Shown here: positions 31,821 to 38,627 of the stretch, in pieces
Numbering within the stretch: position 1 is the first letter of the stretch
How the letters are laid out: each line of letters opens with the position of its first letter
NCBI GenBank assembly: GCA_022787425.1
Contig: JALFWB010000044.1
Coordinates: 1 to 41,839 of the forward strand
Reading direction: 5' to 3'
DNA length: 41,839 bases
Source of the DNA: Akkermansia sp.
Lineage (GTDB): Bacteria; Verrucomicrobiota; Verrucomicrobiia; Verrucomicrobiales; Akkermansiaceae
Notes under the pieces: generated by a model
What the model saw: only the letters and a program-made list of their open reading frames with translations
The model's database searches: none
What the model was told of the DNA's origin: nothing
Position numbers and translations under genes: made by a program

Positions 31821-34559
31821 TCAGTGAGCATCCAGCCAGTTATCAGCCACATTCGACTCCACCAACAGCGGAACCCCGTTCGGCAGAGAGAAAGCATCCG
31901 TCATCTCGCGGCAGATGAGGGCGGGCAGTTCCTCGGCTTCATCGCGGTGCAGATCGACCAACAATTCATCGTGAATTTGCATGATCAGCCGACTCTTGCA
32001 GCCCTTCAGCAGACGTGCCACGCGCACCATGGCCAGTTTGATAATATCCGCCGCCGTACCCTGAATGGGGGTATTGATAGCCGTGCGCTCGGCTGCGGCG
32101 CGCAGGTTGAAGTTCCGGTTCTCCAGGTCCGGCAGGTAGCGGCGGCGACCCGCCATGGTCTCCGCATAGCCCCTCTCGCGGGCATCGATGACCAGACGAT
32201 CCATATAACTTTTAACGCCGGGGAACTGAGCAAAGTAATTTTCGATGAGAGCGGCGGCCTCGCCTCGGGTACAGTCGAGACGCTGCGAGAGCCCGAAGGA
32301 CGAGATGCCGTAGATGATACCGAAGTTCACCGTCTTCGCCTTGCGGCGCATATCCGCCGTCACTTCCTCGCGCGGCACGCCGTAGAGCAGGGCGGCTGTC
32401 TCAGCATGGATATCACGTCCGCTGCGGAATGCCGAGACAAAGGCGGGATCCCCGCAAAGGGCAGCCATCACACGCAATTCCACCTGCGAGTAGTCGGCAG
32501 AAAGAATGCGGTAGTTATCATCGCGCGGCACGAAGGCACGGCGGATGAGTTTGCCGGCCTCGGAGCGGATGGGAATGTTCTGCAGGTTGGGACTCTGGCA
32601 GGCGAGACGCCCTGTCGCTGTTACCATTTGCAGAAGCTGGGCATGGATGCGCCCGTCCGCAGGGGAGATGAACTTGGGCAGCGCATCCAGATAAGTCCCC
32701 TTGAGCTTCACCAGCTCGCGGTGCTCCAGGATATCCCCCACAAGCGGCGAAATCGGTACGAGCTTGCGCAGGGTTTCTTCATCCGTAACATATTGCCCCG
32801 TGCGCGTTTTTTTAGGCTTGGCAAGCAACTTCAGCTCATCGAAAAGCAACTCTCCGAGTTGGCGGGGCGAGTTGAGATTGATCGGGTGGCCCACGATGGC
32901 ATCGATGCGCTCGCGAACCTCCTCCAGTTGCTTGCCCATTTCGGCGGAGGCCAGTTCCAACTGCTGCGGGTCAACACGCATTCCTTCCGACTCGATGTCC
33001 GCCAGAACGGGGAGGAGCGGGAACTCAATGTCACGCATCAGCTCCGTTTGACCGGCATCCTCCAGCTTGGGACGCAGGGCATCCGCCAGCTGCAGCGTGA
33101 TGTCGGCATCCTCCGCTGCATAATCCGTCATGGCGGCCAAGGGGACGGACGCGGTGTCCGCCTCTTTGCCTGCGATGTCCTCCAGGTGAACTGTGCGGTA
33201 GCCGAGCAGGGTTTCCGCAATGTCATCCATGTTGTGCCGCAGGTTCGGGTAGACGGCGGAGTGTGCTAACATAGCATCGAAGAACGGCCCGCTGACCTCC
33301 ACCCCGGCCTGCCGCAGCACACGGAGGTCGAACTTGAGGTTGAGGCCCACCTTCTCTGCTGTCCCGGCAAAGGCAGGAAGGAAGGGATTCAGGTCTTCCG
33401 GCTCGCTGATCGGCACATAAAAGGCCTCGTGCGCTTGCAGGCAGAAAGATACGCCCAACAATTTATCCGTTATCGGGTCGAGTCCTGTCGTCTCCGTGTC
33501 AAATGCCCAGCGTTCTGCCTGCATCAGGCGTTCCGCGAGGGCGAAACGTGCCTCGGGTGTCGTGATAGCCGTGTAGTTGTGCGGCGTGTCAGCCATGCAG
33601 CGGAGGGGTGCCGTGGAGAAGAGATCCGGCTGCACAGCCTCATCGGCTGCGGCGGCCGGACGTACCGTTGCGGTCGGTGCGGGGGCCTCTTTGTCGCATA
33701 GGCGGGTAATGAGGTTCTTGAACTCCAAGCGGGTGAGCAACTCGCGCAGTCGTGGGATATCGAAGTCCTGTTTTTCGCAATCGTCTATGGTACAGGGAAG
33801 GGGCACATCCCGTCGAATAACCGCGAGCTCATAGGAAAGCCGCGCCTGCTCGCTGTTGTCTTCTATCTTTTGGCGCATCTTGCCCTTCACCTCCGCCGTG
33901 TGCTCCAGCAGGTTATTCAGGCTACCGAATTGTCGGATCAGCTTGCGCGCCGTCACCTCGCCGATACCGGGCACACCGGGGATGTTATCTGCCGTGTCAC
34001 CCATCAGGGCCAGAATGTCGATGGTCTGCTGCGGGGTGCTGATGCCCCATTCTTCCAAAAATTGTTCACAACTGACCTTCTCGAAGTCGCTGCCTTTTTT
34101 TCCGGGCTTCAGGAAGTGGCAGCGCGGGGAGAGAAGCTGCCCCAAGTCCTTGTCCTTGGACACCATGTAGGTTTCCATATCTCCGCGTTCATCTGCTAAC
34201 CGCGTAAAGGTGCCGATCAGGTCGTCCGCTTCGAAACCATCGAGGCGGACGGTGCGGATACGCAGGGCCTCCAGCAGCTCGATGATCAGGGGAATGGAGG
34301 CACGCAACTCCTCCGGCATGGCTTGGCGCGTCGCTTTGTATTCCGGATAACGCTCGTGACGAAAGGTCGGTCCGGAGGGATCCATACAAGCAACGATGTG
34401 GGTGGGTTTCTCCTTGTCAATGATTGCGCAGAGCGTGTTCAGAAAACCGAAAACGGCGGAGGTGTTGAGACCTGCTGCCGTGCGCATCGGGGTGTTGATA
34501 AAGGCATAAAAAGCTCGGTAGATGAGCGCCATGCCGTCCAGTACATAAAAAGATCCCAT
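31821..34559 (-). CDS. polA: DNA polymerase I
   Basis: A 912-residue repair and Okazaki-fragment polymerase. The 5' nuclease domain covers about 1-300 (FEADDLIGTF, MGDTADNIPGVPGIG). The 3'-5' exonuclease domain (about 330-510) keeps its catalytic acids: D354 in FDTETTGLD, the Asp in NLKFDLRVL and YAAEDAD, so proofreading looks active. The polymerase domain has motif A DYSQVELRV, motif B RRKAKTVNFGIIYG and motif C QIHDELL (H863-D864). Length fits the E. coli enzyme (928). It heads the operon polA-ispF-pncC. The start has a promoter 10 nt upstream. Confidence 0.97.
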   Translation of the reverse strand: MGSFYVLDGMALIYRAFYAFINTPMRTAAGLNTSAVFGFLNTLCAIIDKEKPTHIVACMDPSGPTFRHERYPEYKATRQAMPEELRASIPLIIELLEALRIRTVRLDGFEADDLIGTFTRLADERGDMETYMVSKDKDLGQLLSPRCHFLKPGKKGSDFEKVSCEQFLEEWGISTPQQTIDILALMGDTADNIPGVPGIGEVTARKLIRQFGSLNNLLEHTAEVKGKMRQKIEDNSEQARLSYELAVIRRDVPLPCTIDDCEKQDFDIPRLRELLTRLEFKNLITRLCDKEAPAPTATVRPAAAADEAVQPDLFSTAPLRCMADTPHNYTAITTPEARFALAERLMQAERWAFDTETTGLDPITDKLLGVSFCLQAHEAFYVPISEPEDLNPFLPAFAGTAEKVGLNLKFDLRVLRQAGVEVSGPFFDAMLAHSAVYPNLRHNMDDIAETLLGYRTVHLEDIAGKEADTASVPLAAMTDYAAEDADITLQLADALRPKLEDAGQTELMRDIEFPLLPVLADIESEGMRVDPQQLELASAEMGKQLEEVRERIDAIVGHPINLNSPRQLGELLFDELKLLAKPKKTRTGQYVTDEETLRKLVPISPLVGDILEHRELVKLKGTYLDALPKFISPADGRIHAQLLQMVTATGRLACQSPNLQNIPIRSEAGKLIRRAFVPRDDNYRILSADYSQVELRVMAALCGDPAFVSAFRSGRDIHAETAALLYGVPREEVTADMRRKAKTVNFGIIYGISSFGLSQRLDCTRGEAAALIENYFAQFPGVKSYMDRLVIDARERGYAETMAGRRRYLPDLENRNFNLRAAAERTAINTPIQGTAADIIKLAMVRVARLLKGCKSRLIMQIHDELLVDLHRDEAEELPALICREMTDAFSLPNGVPLLVESNVADNWLDAH

Positions 34560-34569
34560 GTCGCGGGGT

Positions 34570-34599
34570 ATTGTACCATGAGGGCAGGGGAGCGTGCAA
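34570..34599 (-). promoter_or_regulatory. Promoter of the polA operon
   Basis: Minus strand: -35 TTGCAC (34599-34594), 18-bp spacer, -10 TACAAT (34575-34570), 10 nt to the ATG at 34559. No Shine-Dalgarno in the gap. Confidence 0.62.
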
Positions 34600-34651
34600 G
34601 CTCATTTTGCGTGTGTTGCCTCAAAAGTGCGACGGGAGACTGATTTTTGGC

Positions 34652-34680
34652 TTGACATCGGGGCATTCCGGCTGTATAAT
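34652..34680 (+). promoter_or_regulatory. Promoter of the cdaA operon
   Basis: -35 TTGACA (34652-34657), 17-bp spacer, -10 TATAAT (34675-34680): a full-consensus promoter. Only 6 nt separate the -10 box from the ATG at 34687, the clearest predicted leaderless start in the window. Confidence 0.88.
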
Positions 34681-34686
34681 ACGCTC

Positions 34687-35499
34687 ATGAGTTTCAGCGA
34701 TTTTCTTCGAGCCACCTTCGAGATTCTTGTGCTCTGGTTCGTCATTTACCAGATGTTCAAGGTATTTCGTGGTACGCGAGCCGTACCGATCCTCGGCGGG
34801 CTCATCGGTGTGAGTATTTTGCTGATGGTGCTGATGTATGTTACGCAGGCTAACGTGCTGCGCAGTATAGCAGACTTCATCGTCGGGCCCGGTATTATCA
34901 TCGTTGTACTCTTCCAACCCGAGCTCCGTTCTGCACTCGCGCGCTTGGGCTCCCAGCGCAATTTTCGCTGGCTGTTAGGAAAACACGATGCCGAACAAAC
35001 AGCTTTTTTCCAGCGTGTCAGTGACTCCGTTGCCGCCTTGGCATCCAAGCACCACGGAGCCCTGCTTGTGTTTTGCCGCAATAACAAACTGAAGGACGTT
35101 ATCAAGACCGGGACGAAAATTGATGCACTGTTCGGCAAGGAGCTTGTTCAAACGATTTTCGTGCCCAAGACGCTGCTGCACGACGGCGCGCTCATCATAG
35201 ACGGGCAGCGCATCGTGGCCGCCGGGTGCATCCTGCCGGTCAGCAATCGGGAGCTGGCAGACCGCAGTCTCGGTCTGCGCCACCGTGCCGCGCTCGGCAT
35301 GGCCGAGAACTCGGATGCCATGGTCGTTGTTGTCTCCGAGGAAACCGGCAAAATCAGCGTTGTCTCGAATGCTAAAATGATGCATCGGGATGTGCCCGCC
35401 GACACCTTGGCTCATTTCCTGGAGGATCAATTCCATCAGCTGCCCCCGGAGGAGGGAGAGGAATCATCGTCAAAAGAACAATTCCATGAAGAGTTATAA
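34687..35499 (+). CDS. cdaA: Diadenylate cyclase, CdaA type
   Basis: A 270-residue membrane enzyme making the second messenger c-di-AMP from two ATP. Three N-terminal membrane helices (about 5-80) precede the DAC domain. Catalytic motifs are DGA at 166-168 (LLHDGALII) and RHR at 198-200 (GLRHRAALGMAENSDA). c-di-AMP controls potassium and osmotic balance and wall integrity in bacteria that use it. The upstream 31 in-frame codons are rejected because they cross the promoter. The next gene, a tiny CdaR-like protein, overlaps its 3' end by 14 nt. In Firmicutes cdaA is followed by cdaR and glmM; here only a remnant-sized protein follows. Confidence 0.95.
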   Translation: MSFSDFLRATFEILVLWFVIYQMFKVFRGTRAVPILGGLIGVSILLMVLMYVTQANVLRSIADFIVGPGIIIVVLFQPELRSALARLGSQRNFRWLLGKHDAEQTAFFQRVSDSVAALASKHHGALLVFCRNNKLKDVIKTGTKIDALFGKELVQTIFVPKTLLHDGALIIDGQRIVAAGCILPVSNRELADRSLGLRHRAALGMAENSDAMVVVVSEETGKISVVSNAKMMHRDVPADTLAHFLEDQFHQLPPEEGEESSSKEQFHEEL

Positions 35500-35659
35500 A
35501 GAGAAAATAAAGCAGAAGACGATCAAGTTCGTTACGGTTGATTGGCAGGCCAAGATCTGCACTCTTTTACTTGCCATCGTTATCTGGGGAACTGTCTATT
35601 GTGTTACCCGAGACGAGAAGAAAGTCTCTCGTTTTGCGTTGCCGACCCTTCACGAATAA
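35486..35659 (+). CDS. 57-residue single-helix membrane protein, minimal CdaR/YbbR-like
   Basis: A short ORF overlapping the end of cdaA by 14 nt and the start of bioD by one base (TAATG). A basic N-terminus (KSYKEKIKQK) is followed by DWQAKICTLLLAIVIWGTVYCV (helix about 24-40) and a charged tail. The helix and its W-x-x-K-I lead resemble the N-terminal anchor of CdaR/YbbR proteins, which regulate CdaA, but all YbbR repeats are missing. Conserved placement in an operon with cdaA and tight coupling support it as a gene. A role in modulating the cyclase is inference. It may also be a shortened relic. Confidence 0.65.
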   Translation: MKSYKEKIKQKTIKFVTVDWQAKICTLLLAIVIWGTVYCVTRDEKKVSRFALPTLHE

Positions 35660-36297
35660 TGAGCGGGTTCTTTATAACCGGAACCGATACGGAGATAGGG
35701 AAAACCTATGTTACCTGCTTGTTGCTCCGCGACCTGAGGTCTCGCGGCTTCCGGGTGAGTGGCTACAAGCCCTTGGCATGCGGGGATCGTGGGGATGCCC
35801 TTGCCATGGTTGAGGCCACCGGTCTTCCCGCATCCGCTGCGGAGCGGGTGAACCCCGTCTATTTGCGTGCAGCGACCGCGCCCTACATTGCAGCGGAACT
35901 GGAGCGTCGGCGCATTCAGCCCGGGGAGCTTACGGACGGCTACCGCGCCTTGGCTGCGGAATATGAGCCTGTTTTAGTGGAGGGAGCAGGCGGCTGGGAG
36001 GTCCCGATTGCGCCGGGCTATGTCATGGCGGATTTGGCGAAGGACTTGGGCCTGCCTGTCATCGTGGTGGTCGGTAACAAACTCGGTGCTGTTAATCACG
36101 CCCTGATGACGGTGAAAGCCGTTCGTGCCGCAGGGCTGGAATGCCGCAGTCTTGTGCTCAACCACATGAGCGAGTCCTGGGACACGGCTTCCGTAACGAA
36201 TCGCAGGCTTCTGGAAGAGTTTTGCGATGTCCCCGTTGCGGCAGAGCTTATTTACGGACAGACAAGTATCGACTCGGCTGCCGTGTTAGGAATTTAA
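35659..36297 (+). CDS. bioD: ATP-dependent dethiobiotin synthetase
   Basis: A 212-residue enzyme that closes the ureido ring of dethiobiotin from diaminopelargonate, CO2 and ATP. P-loop GTDTEIGKT is at 8-16; YKPLACG and EGAGGWEVPI, the carbamate and metal sites, are seen. The ATG overlaps the stop of the 57-residue gene by one base (TAATG). The longer in-frame extension is noise. No other bio gene is present, so its link to cdaA is probably only transcriptional. Convergent with tlyA, stops overlapping by 4 nt. Confidence 0.93.
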   Translation: MSGFFITGTDTEIGKTYVTCLLLRDLRSRGFRVSGYKPLACGDRGDALAMVEATGLPASAAERVNPVYLRAATAPYIAAELERRRIQPGELTDGYRALAAEYEPVLVEGAGGWEVPIAPGYVMADLAKDLGLPVIVVVGNKLGAVNHALMTVKAVRAAGLECRSLVLNHMSESWDTASVTNRRLLEEFCDVPVAAELIYGQTSIDSAAVLGI

Positions 36298-37022
36298 CGC
36301 AGCCAAGCCAGGAATTCCTTGTTGCCCTCCATGCCCTTGATGGGCGAGTCTGCAATGCCCATCCACTCACGCCCCAGCTCGTTCACCACAAAATCGTGTA
36401 TCTTGTCCACCGCCCGCTGATGCAGCTCGGGGTCGCGCACGATGCCACCGGCTCCTATGTCCTCCGGCTGCAGCTCGAACTGCGGTTTGATGAGCACCAG
36501 CAAATCCCCGCCGGGTAGCAGGCAACCGTAGGCGGCGGGCAGAATTTTGGTGAGGGAGATGAAGGACACATCGCTGACAATGAGCTCCACCTTCTCGCCC
36601 AGATCCTCCGGTGTCATATAACGAGCATTGAATTGCTCGCGGACGATCACCCGGGGATCATTGCGCAGCTTCCATACCAGCTGGTTTGTGCCCACATCCA
36701 CCGCGTGCACGCGCAGAGCCCCGTTTTGCAGCAGGCAGTCGGTGAATCCCCCCGTGGAGGAGCCGATGTCCAAGCACACCTTGCCCTGTACACTCACGGG
36801 GAAGGCCTGCAGGGCTCCCTCCAGCTTCAACCCGCCCCGGCTCACATATTTCGGCTTGCTCTTGAGGGTGATGGGCAGGGAGTCGTCAACCTTCGTGCCG
36901 GGCTTGGTGATGACCTGCTCGCGCACGCTCACCTCGCCCGCCAAGATGAGTCGCTGTGCCTGCTCGCGCGAGTCGCATAACCCGCGCGAGACGATAAGCA
37001 CATCCAACCTTTGCTTCGGCAT
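36294..37022 (-). CDS. tlyA: TlyA-family rRNA methyltransferase/haemolysin-like protein
   Basis: A 242-residue protein with an N-terminal S4 RNA-binding domain (about 4-62; RLDVLIVSRGLCDSREQAQRL) and an FtsJ/RrmJ-type Rossmann fold (SAM motif CLDIGSSTGGFTDCLL, then VDVGTNQLVWKL and IVSDVSFISL). TlyA of mycobacteria makes 2'-O-methyl groups in 16S and 23S rRNA; the haemolysin name is historical. Last gene of the operon that starts at osmC, 6 nt after the proline-rich lipoprotein. The target nucleotide cannot be stated. Confidence 0.92.
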   Translation of the reverse strand: MPKQRLDVLIVSRGLCDSREQAQRLILAGEVSVREQVITKPGTKVDDSLPITLKSKPKYVSRGGLKLEGALQAFPVSVQGKVCLDIGSSTGGFTDCLLQNGALRVHAVDVGTNQLVWKLRNDPRVIVREQFNARYMTPEDLGEKVELIVSDVSFISLTKILPAAYGCLLPGGDLLVLIKPQFELQPEDIGAGGIVRDPELHQRAVDKIHDFVVNELGREWMGIADSPIKGMEGNKEFLAWLR

Positions 37023-37028
37023 GCCGCT

Positions 37029-37673
37029 TCAGAGTTTGAGCCCGCGATTCTGCCCCGGCATGAGCACGCGCTTGGGCGTAGCGGAGCGAGCACTCCGATC
37101 CTGTTGGGGCGTGGTGATCTGCGGTCTCGGGGCAGGGGGTGTCTGCTGTTGCGTGACCGTGGGCCTCGGGGTCGGCTGCGGTACAGCGGCCGGAGGCGTC
37201 TGCTGCCGGATAATCGTTGCACCGGCAGAACGCTGACGCTGCGAGACGGTGGGTCTCGGCGCAGGAGCGGGTGCCACCACGGGCTCCGGGGCCTGCGGGG
37301 CTACCGCCGGGCGGGGTGTGGGCGGTGTCTGCCGCTGAGAAACGGTGGGCTTAGGCGCGGGCGCGGGGGCAGGGTCCGGCAATTTGAACCGAAAGTTTAA
37401 TATTTCGGGCTTAGGCGCGGGCGCGGGGGAAGGGGCTGCAGGCGGAGGCGTCTGCTGTTGGCTCACCGTGGGCTTGGGGGCAGGCGGTGTCTGCCGCTGA
37501 GAAACAAGGGGCTTGGGTGCCGGAGCCGGTCGCATTTCCGAGGCCGGGAGGGCTGCCGGCAAGTCCGGAATCCCCGGGTAATGAATGCGGGCGTGCCCGG
37601 TGATGACATCGGTCTGCTCGCAGGAAACGAGGATGGCCGCCGTCCCGAGTGTAAGATAAAGTGCTTTGTTCAT
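37029..37673 (-). CDS. Proline-rich repeat lipoprotein
   Basis: A 214-residue protein with type II signal MNKALYLTLGTAAILVSC (lipobox Cys18). From about residue 50 the chain is low-complexity and proline-rich with five degenerate copies of P-A-P-K/R-P-T-V-S-Q-R/Q-Q-T-P-P, spaced irregularly, and a central FRFKLP break. There is no globular domain after the first 50 residues. Such chains can span the periplasm or wall. The start is set by the signal and by a 4-nt overlap with the preceding membrane protein gene (ATGA). The frame extends far upstream through that gene, but that part is noise. Confidence 0.72.
   Translation of the reverse strand: MNKALYLTLGTAAILVSCEQTDVITGHARIHYPGIPDLPAALPASEMRPAPAPKPLVSQRQTPPAPKPTVSQQQTPPPAAPSPAPAPKPEILNFRFKLPDPAPAPAPKPTVSQRQTPPTPRPAVAPQAPEPVVAPAPAPRPTVSQRQRSAGATIIRQQTPPAAVPQPTPRPTVTQQQTPPAPRPQITTPQQDRSARSATPKRVLMPGQNRGLKL
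37080..37520 (-). repeat. Imperfect tandem repeats within the proline-rich lipoprotein gene
   Basis: About five imperfect units encoding PAPKPTVSQRQTPP-like peptides. Nearly identical stretches such as GCTTAGGCGCGGGCGCGGG (plus strand, near 37349 and 37409) occur within them. The pattern suggests recent slippage or unequal exchange. Confidence 0.7.
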
Positions 37674-38149
37674 GAGTGTAAAAGTGAGGGGAAGAGATTG
37701 ACCGTGCACCCGGACCAGCCGGAGGCCGTATAGGCCGCGATCAGCACGCACATGACGATGAAAACGGGGTCCTTGGAGGCAGGCTTGGCAGGGTCCTCGG
37801 GGCCGGGGCGCAGGGTGCCGATGAGCAGGCACGCCGAGGCAATCCAGATGAGCAGGTAGAGCCCTTGGTAGATGTTTGCCGTAAAGGGCTCCAGTGCAGC
37901 GGGATTCTCCGCACCTATCGTCTTGAGTGCCAGGTATACGCCATGCGGCAACACCGCCAGAATCGAGAACTCGGGGCGTTTGCCGGGCATGCCGAACATG
38001 CGCAGCCACACCAGCCCCCAAGCTGCTATCAGAATCAGAGAGCCGAGGCACAGCATCGCCGTCACCCCGAATGCTGCCGCCGCCGTCGGGGCGCAGCTCA
38101 GCAGCGCAAACAGCGGCACGGCGCCGTAAATGTAGGTGAGGCGTTTCAC
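37670..38149 (-). CDS. Small integral membrane protein, possible Rnf/Nqr-like fragment
   Basis: A 159-residue protein with about four membrane helices (around 8-28, 30-52, 92-112, 128-145) and a hydrophilic loop rich in Pro/Lys/Asp (GPEDPAKPASKDP). The N-terminal region (IYGAVPLFALLSCAPTAAAA) faintly recalls the first helix of RnfE/NqrD subunits, but this is not firm. No catalytic motif. Start GTG, with GAGGAG just 2 nt upstream, an unusually short spacing. It overlaps the proline-rich lipoprotein by 4 nt and follows osmC by 13 nt. Confidence 0.6.
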   Translation of the reverse strand: MKRLTYIYGAVPLFALLSCAPTAAAAFGVTAMLCLGSLILIAAWGLVWLRMFGMPGKRPEFSILAVLPHGVYLALKTIGAENPAALEPFTANIYQGLYLLIWIASACLLIGTLRPGPEDPAKPASKDPVFIVMCVLIAAYTASGWSGCTVNLFPSLLHS

Positions 38150-38162
38150 GGCTCCTCAACAA

Positions 38163-38570
38163 TCAACCGACCCAGTTCCAAGTGATGGGCACCTCGATGT
38201 CCGGGTGCAGACTGCGCATGGCGGGACTGCCCAGCGCGCATTGCTCCAGCGCGGCTTTATGCTCAGTGTTCGGGGGAAGGGGAACGGTTATAACGGTTTC
38301 AATGCGGGCAATGCGACGCGGGGAAGCATTCATGTGCTTGGCAACCTCAATGGTGAGTCCCTGCAGGTTCAGCCTGTGTTCCTCCGCATAAATTCCCATA
38401 ATGGTGGCCATGCAGCCGGCCATGGCGGAGCACATCAAATCCGTCGGGGAAAAACTCTCGCCCTTGCCGTGGTTATCAACGGGGGCATCGGTGCACACGC
38501 GTGCGCCGGAGGGCTCGTGCACCAGCTCGGTGTGCAGGCCGCCTTCATACGTCATCTTGCATTTTACCAT
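38163..38570 (-). CDS. OsmC/Ohr-family protein
   Basis: A 135-residue OsmC-like thiol peroxidase. The two family cysteines are C53 (SAMAGCMATIMG) and C111 (LEQCALGS); SPTDLMCSAMAGC is the typical helix start. OsmC/Ohr proteins reduce organic hydroperoxides. The closest subgroup (YhfA-like) is of unclear role. First gene of a four-gene operon with the small membrane protein, the proline-rich lipoprotein and tlyA. The ATG lies 6 nt downstream of a -10 box. Confidence 0.88.
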   Translation of the reverse strand: MVKCKMTYEGGLHTELVHEPSGARVCTDAPVDNHGKGESFSPTDLMCSAMAGCMATIMGIYAEEHRLNLQGLTIEVAKHMNASPRRIARIETVITVPLPPNTEHKAALEQCALGSPAMRSLHPDIEVPITWNWVG

Positions 38571-38576
38571 GCCCTC

Positions 38577-38605
38577 ATCTTACTCTATTCTTCCCGCCGC
38601 GTCAA
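38577..38605 (-). promoter_or_regulatory. Promoter of the osmC-tlyA operon
   Basis: Minus strand: -35 TTGACG (38605-38600), 17-bp spacer, -10 TAAGAT (38582-38577), 6 nt to the ATG. A second TTGACG occurs at 38622-38617. The gap GAGGGC could look like a Shine-Dalgarno but would be lost if transcription starts at the ATG. Confidence 0.65.
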
Positions 38606-38627
38606 CTCCCTTTGTGCGTCAACCGCC

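Noticed and set aside
31497..33269. 590-codon open frame on the plus strand opposite polA
   Set aside because: It is antisense to a gene with complete polymerase motifs, has no promoter or recognisable domain, and reflects codon bias in GC-rich DNA.
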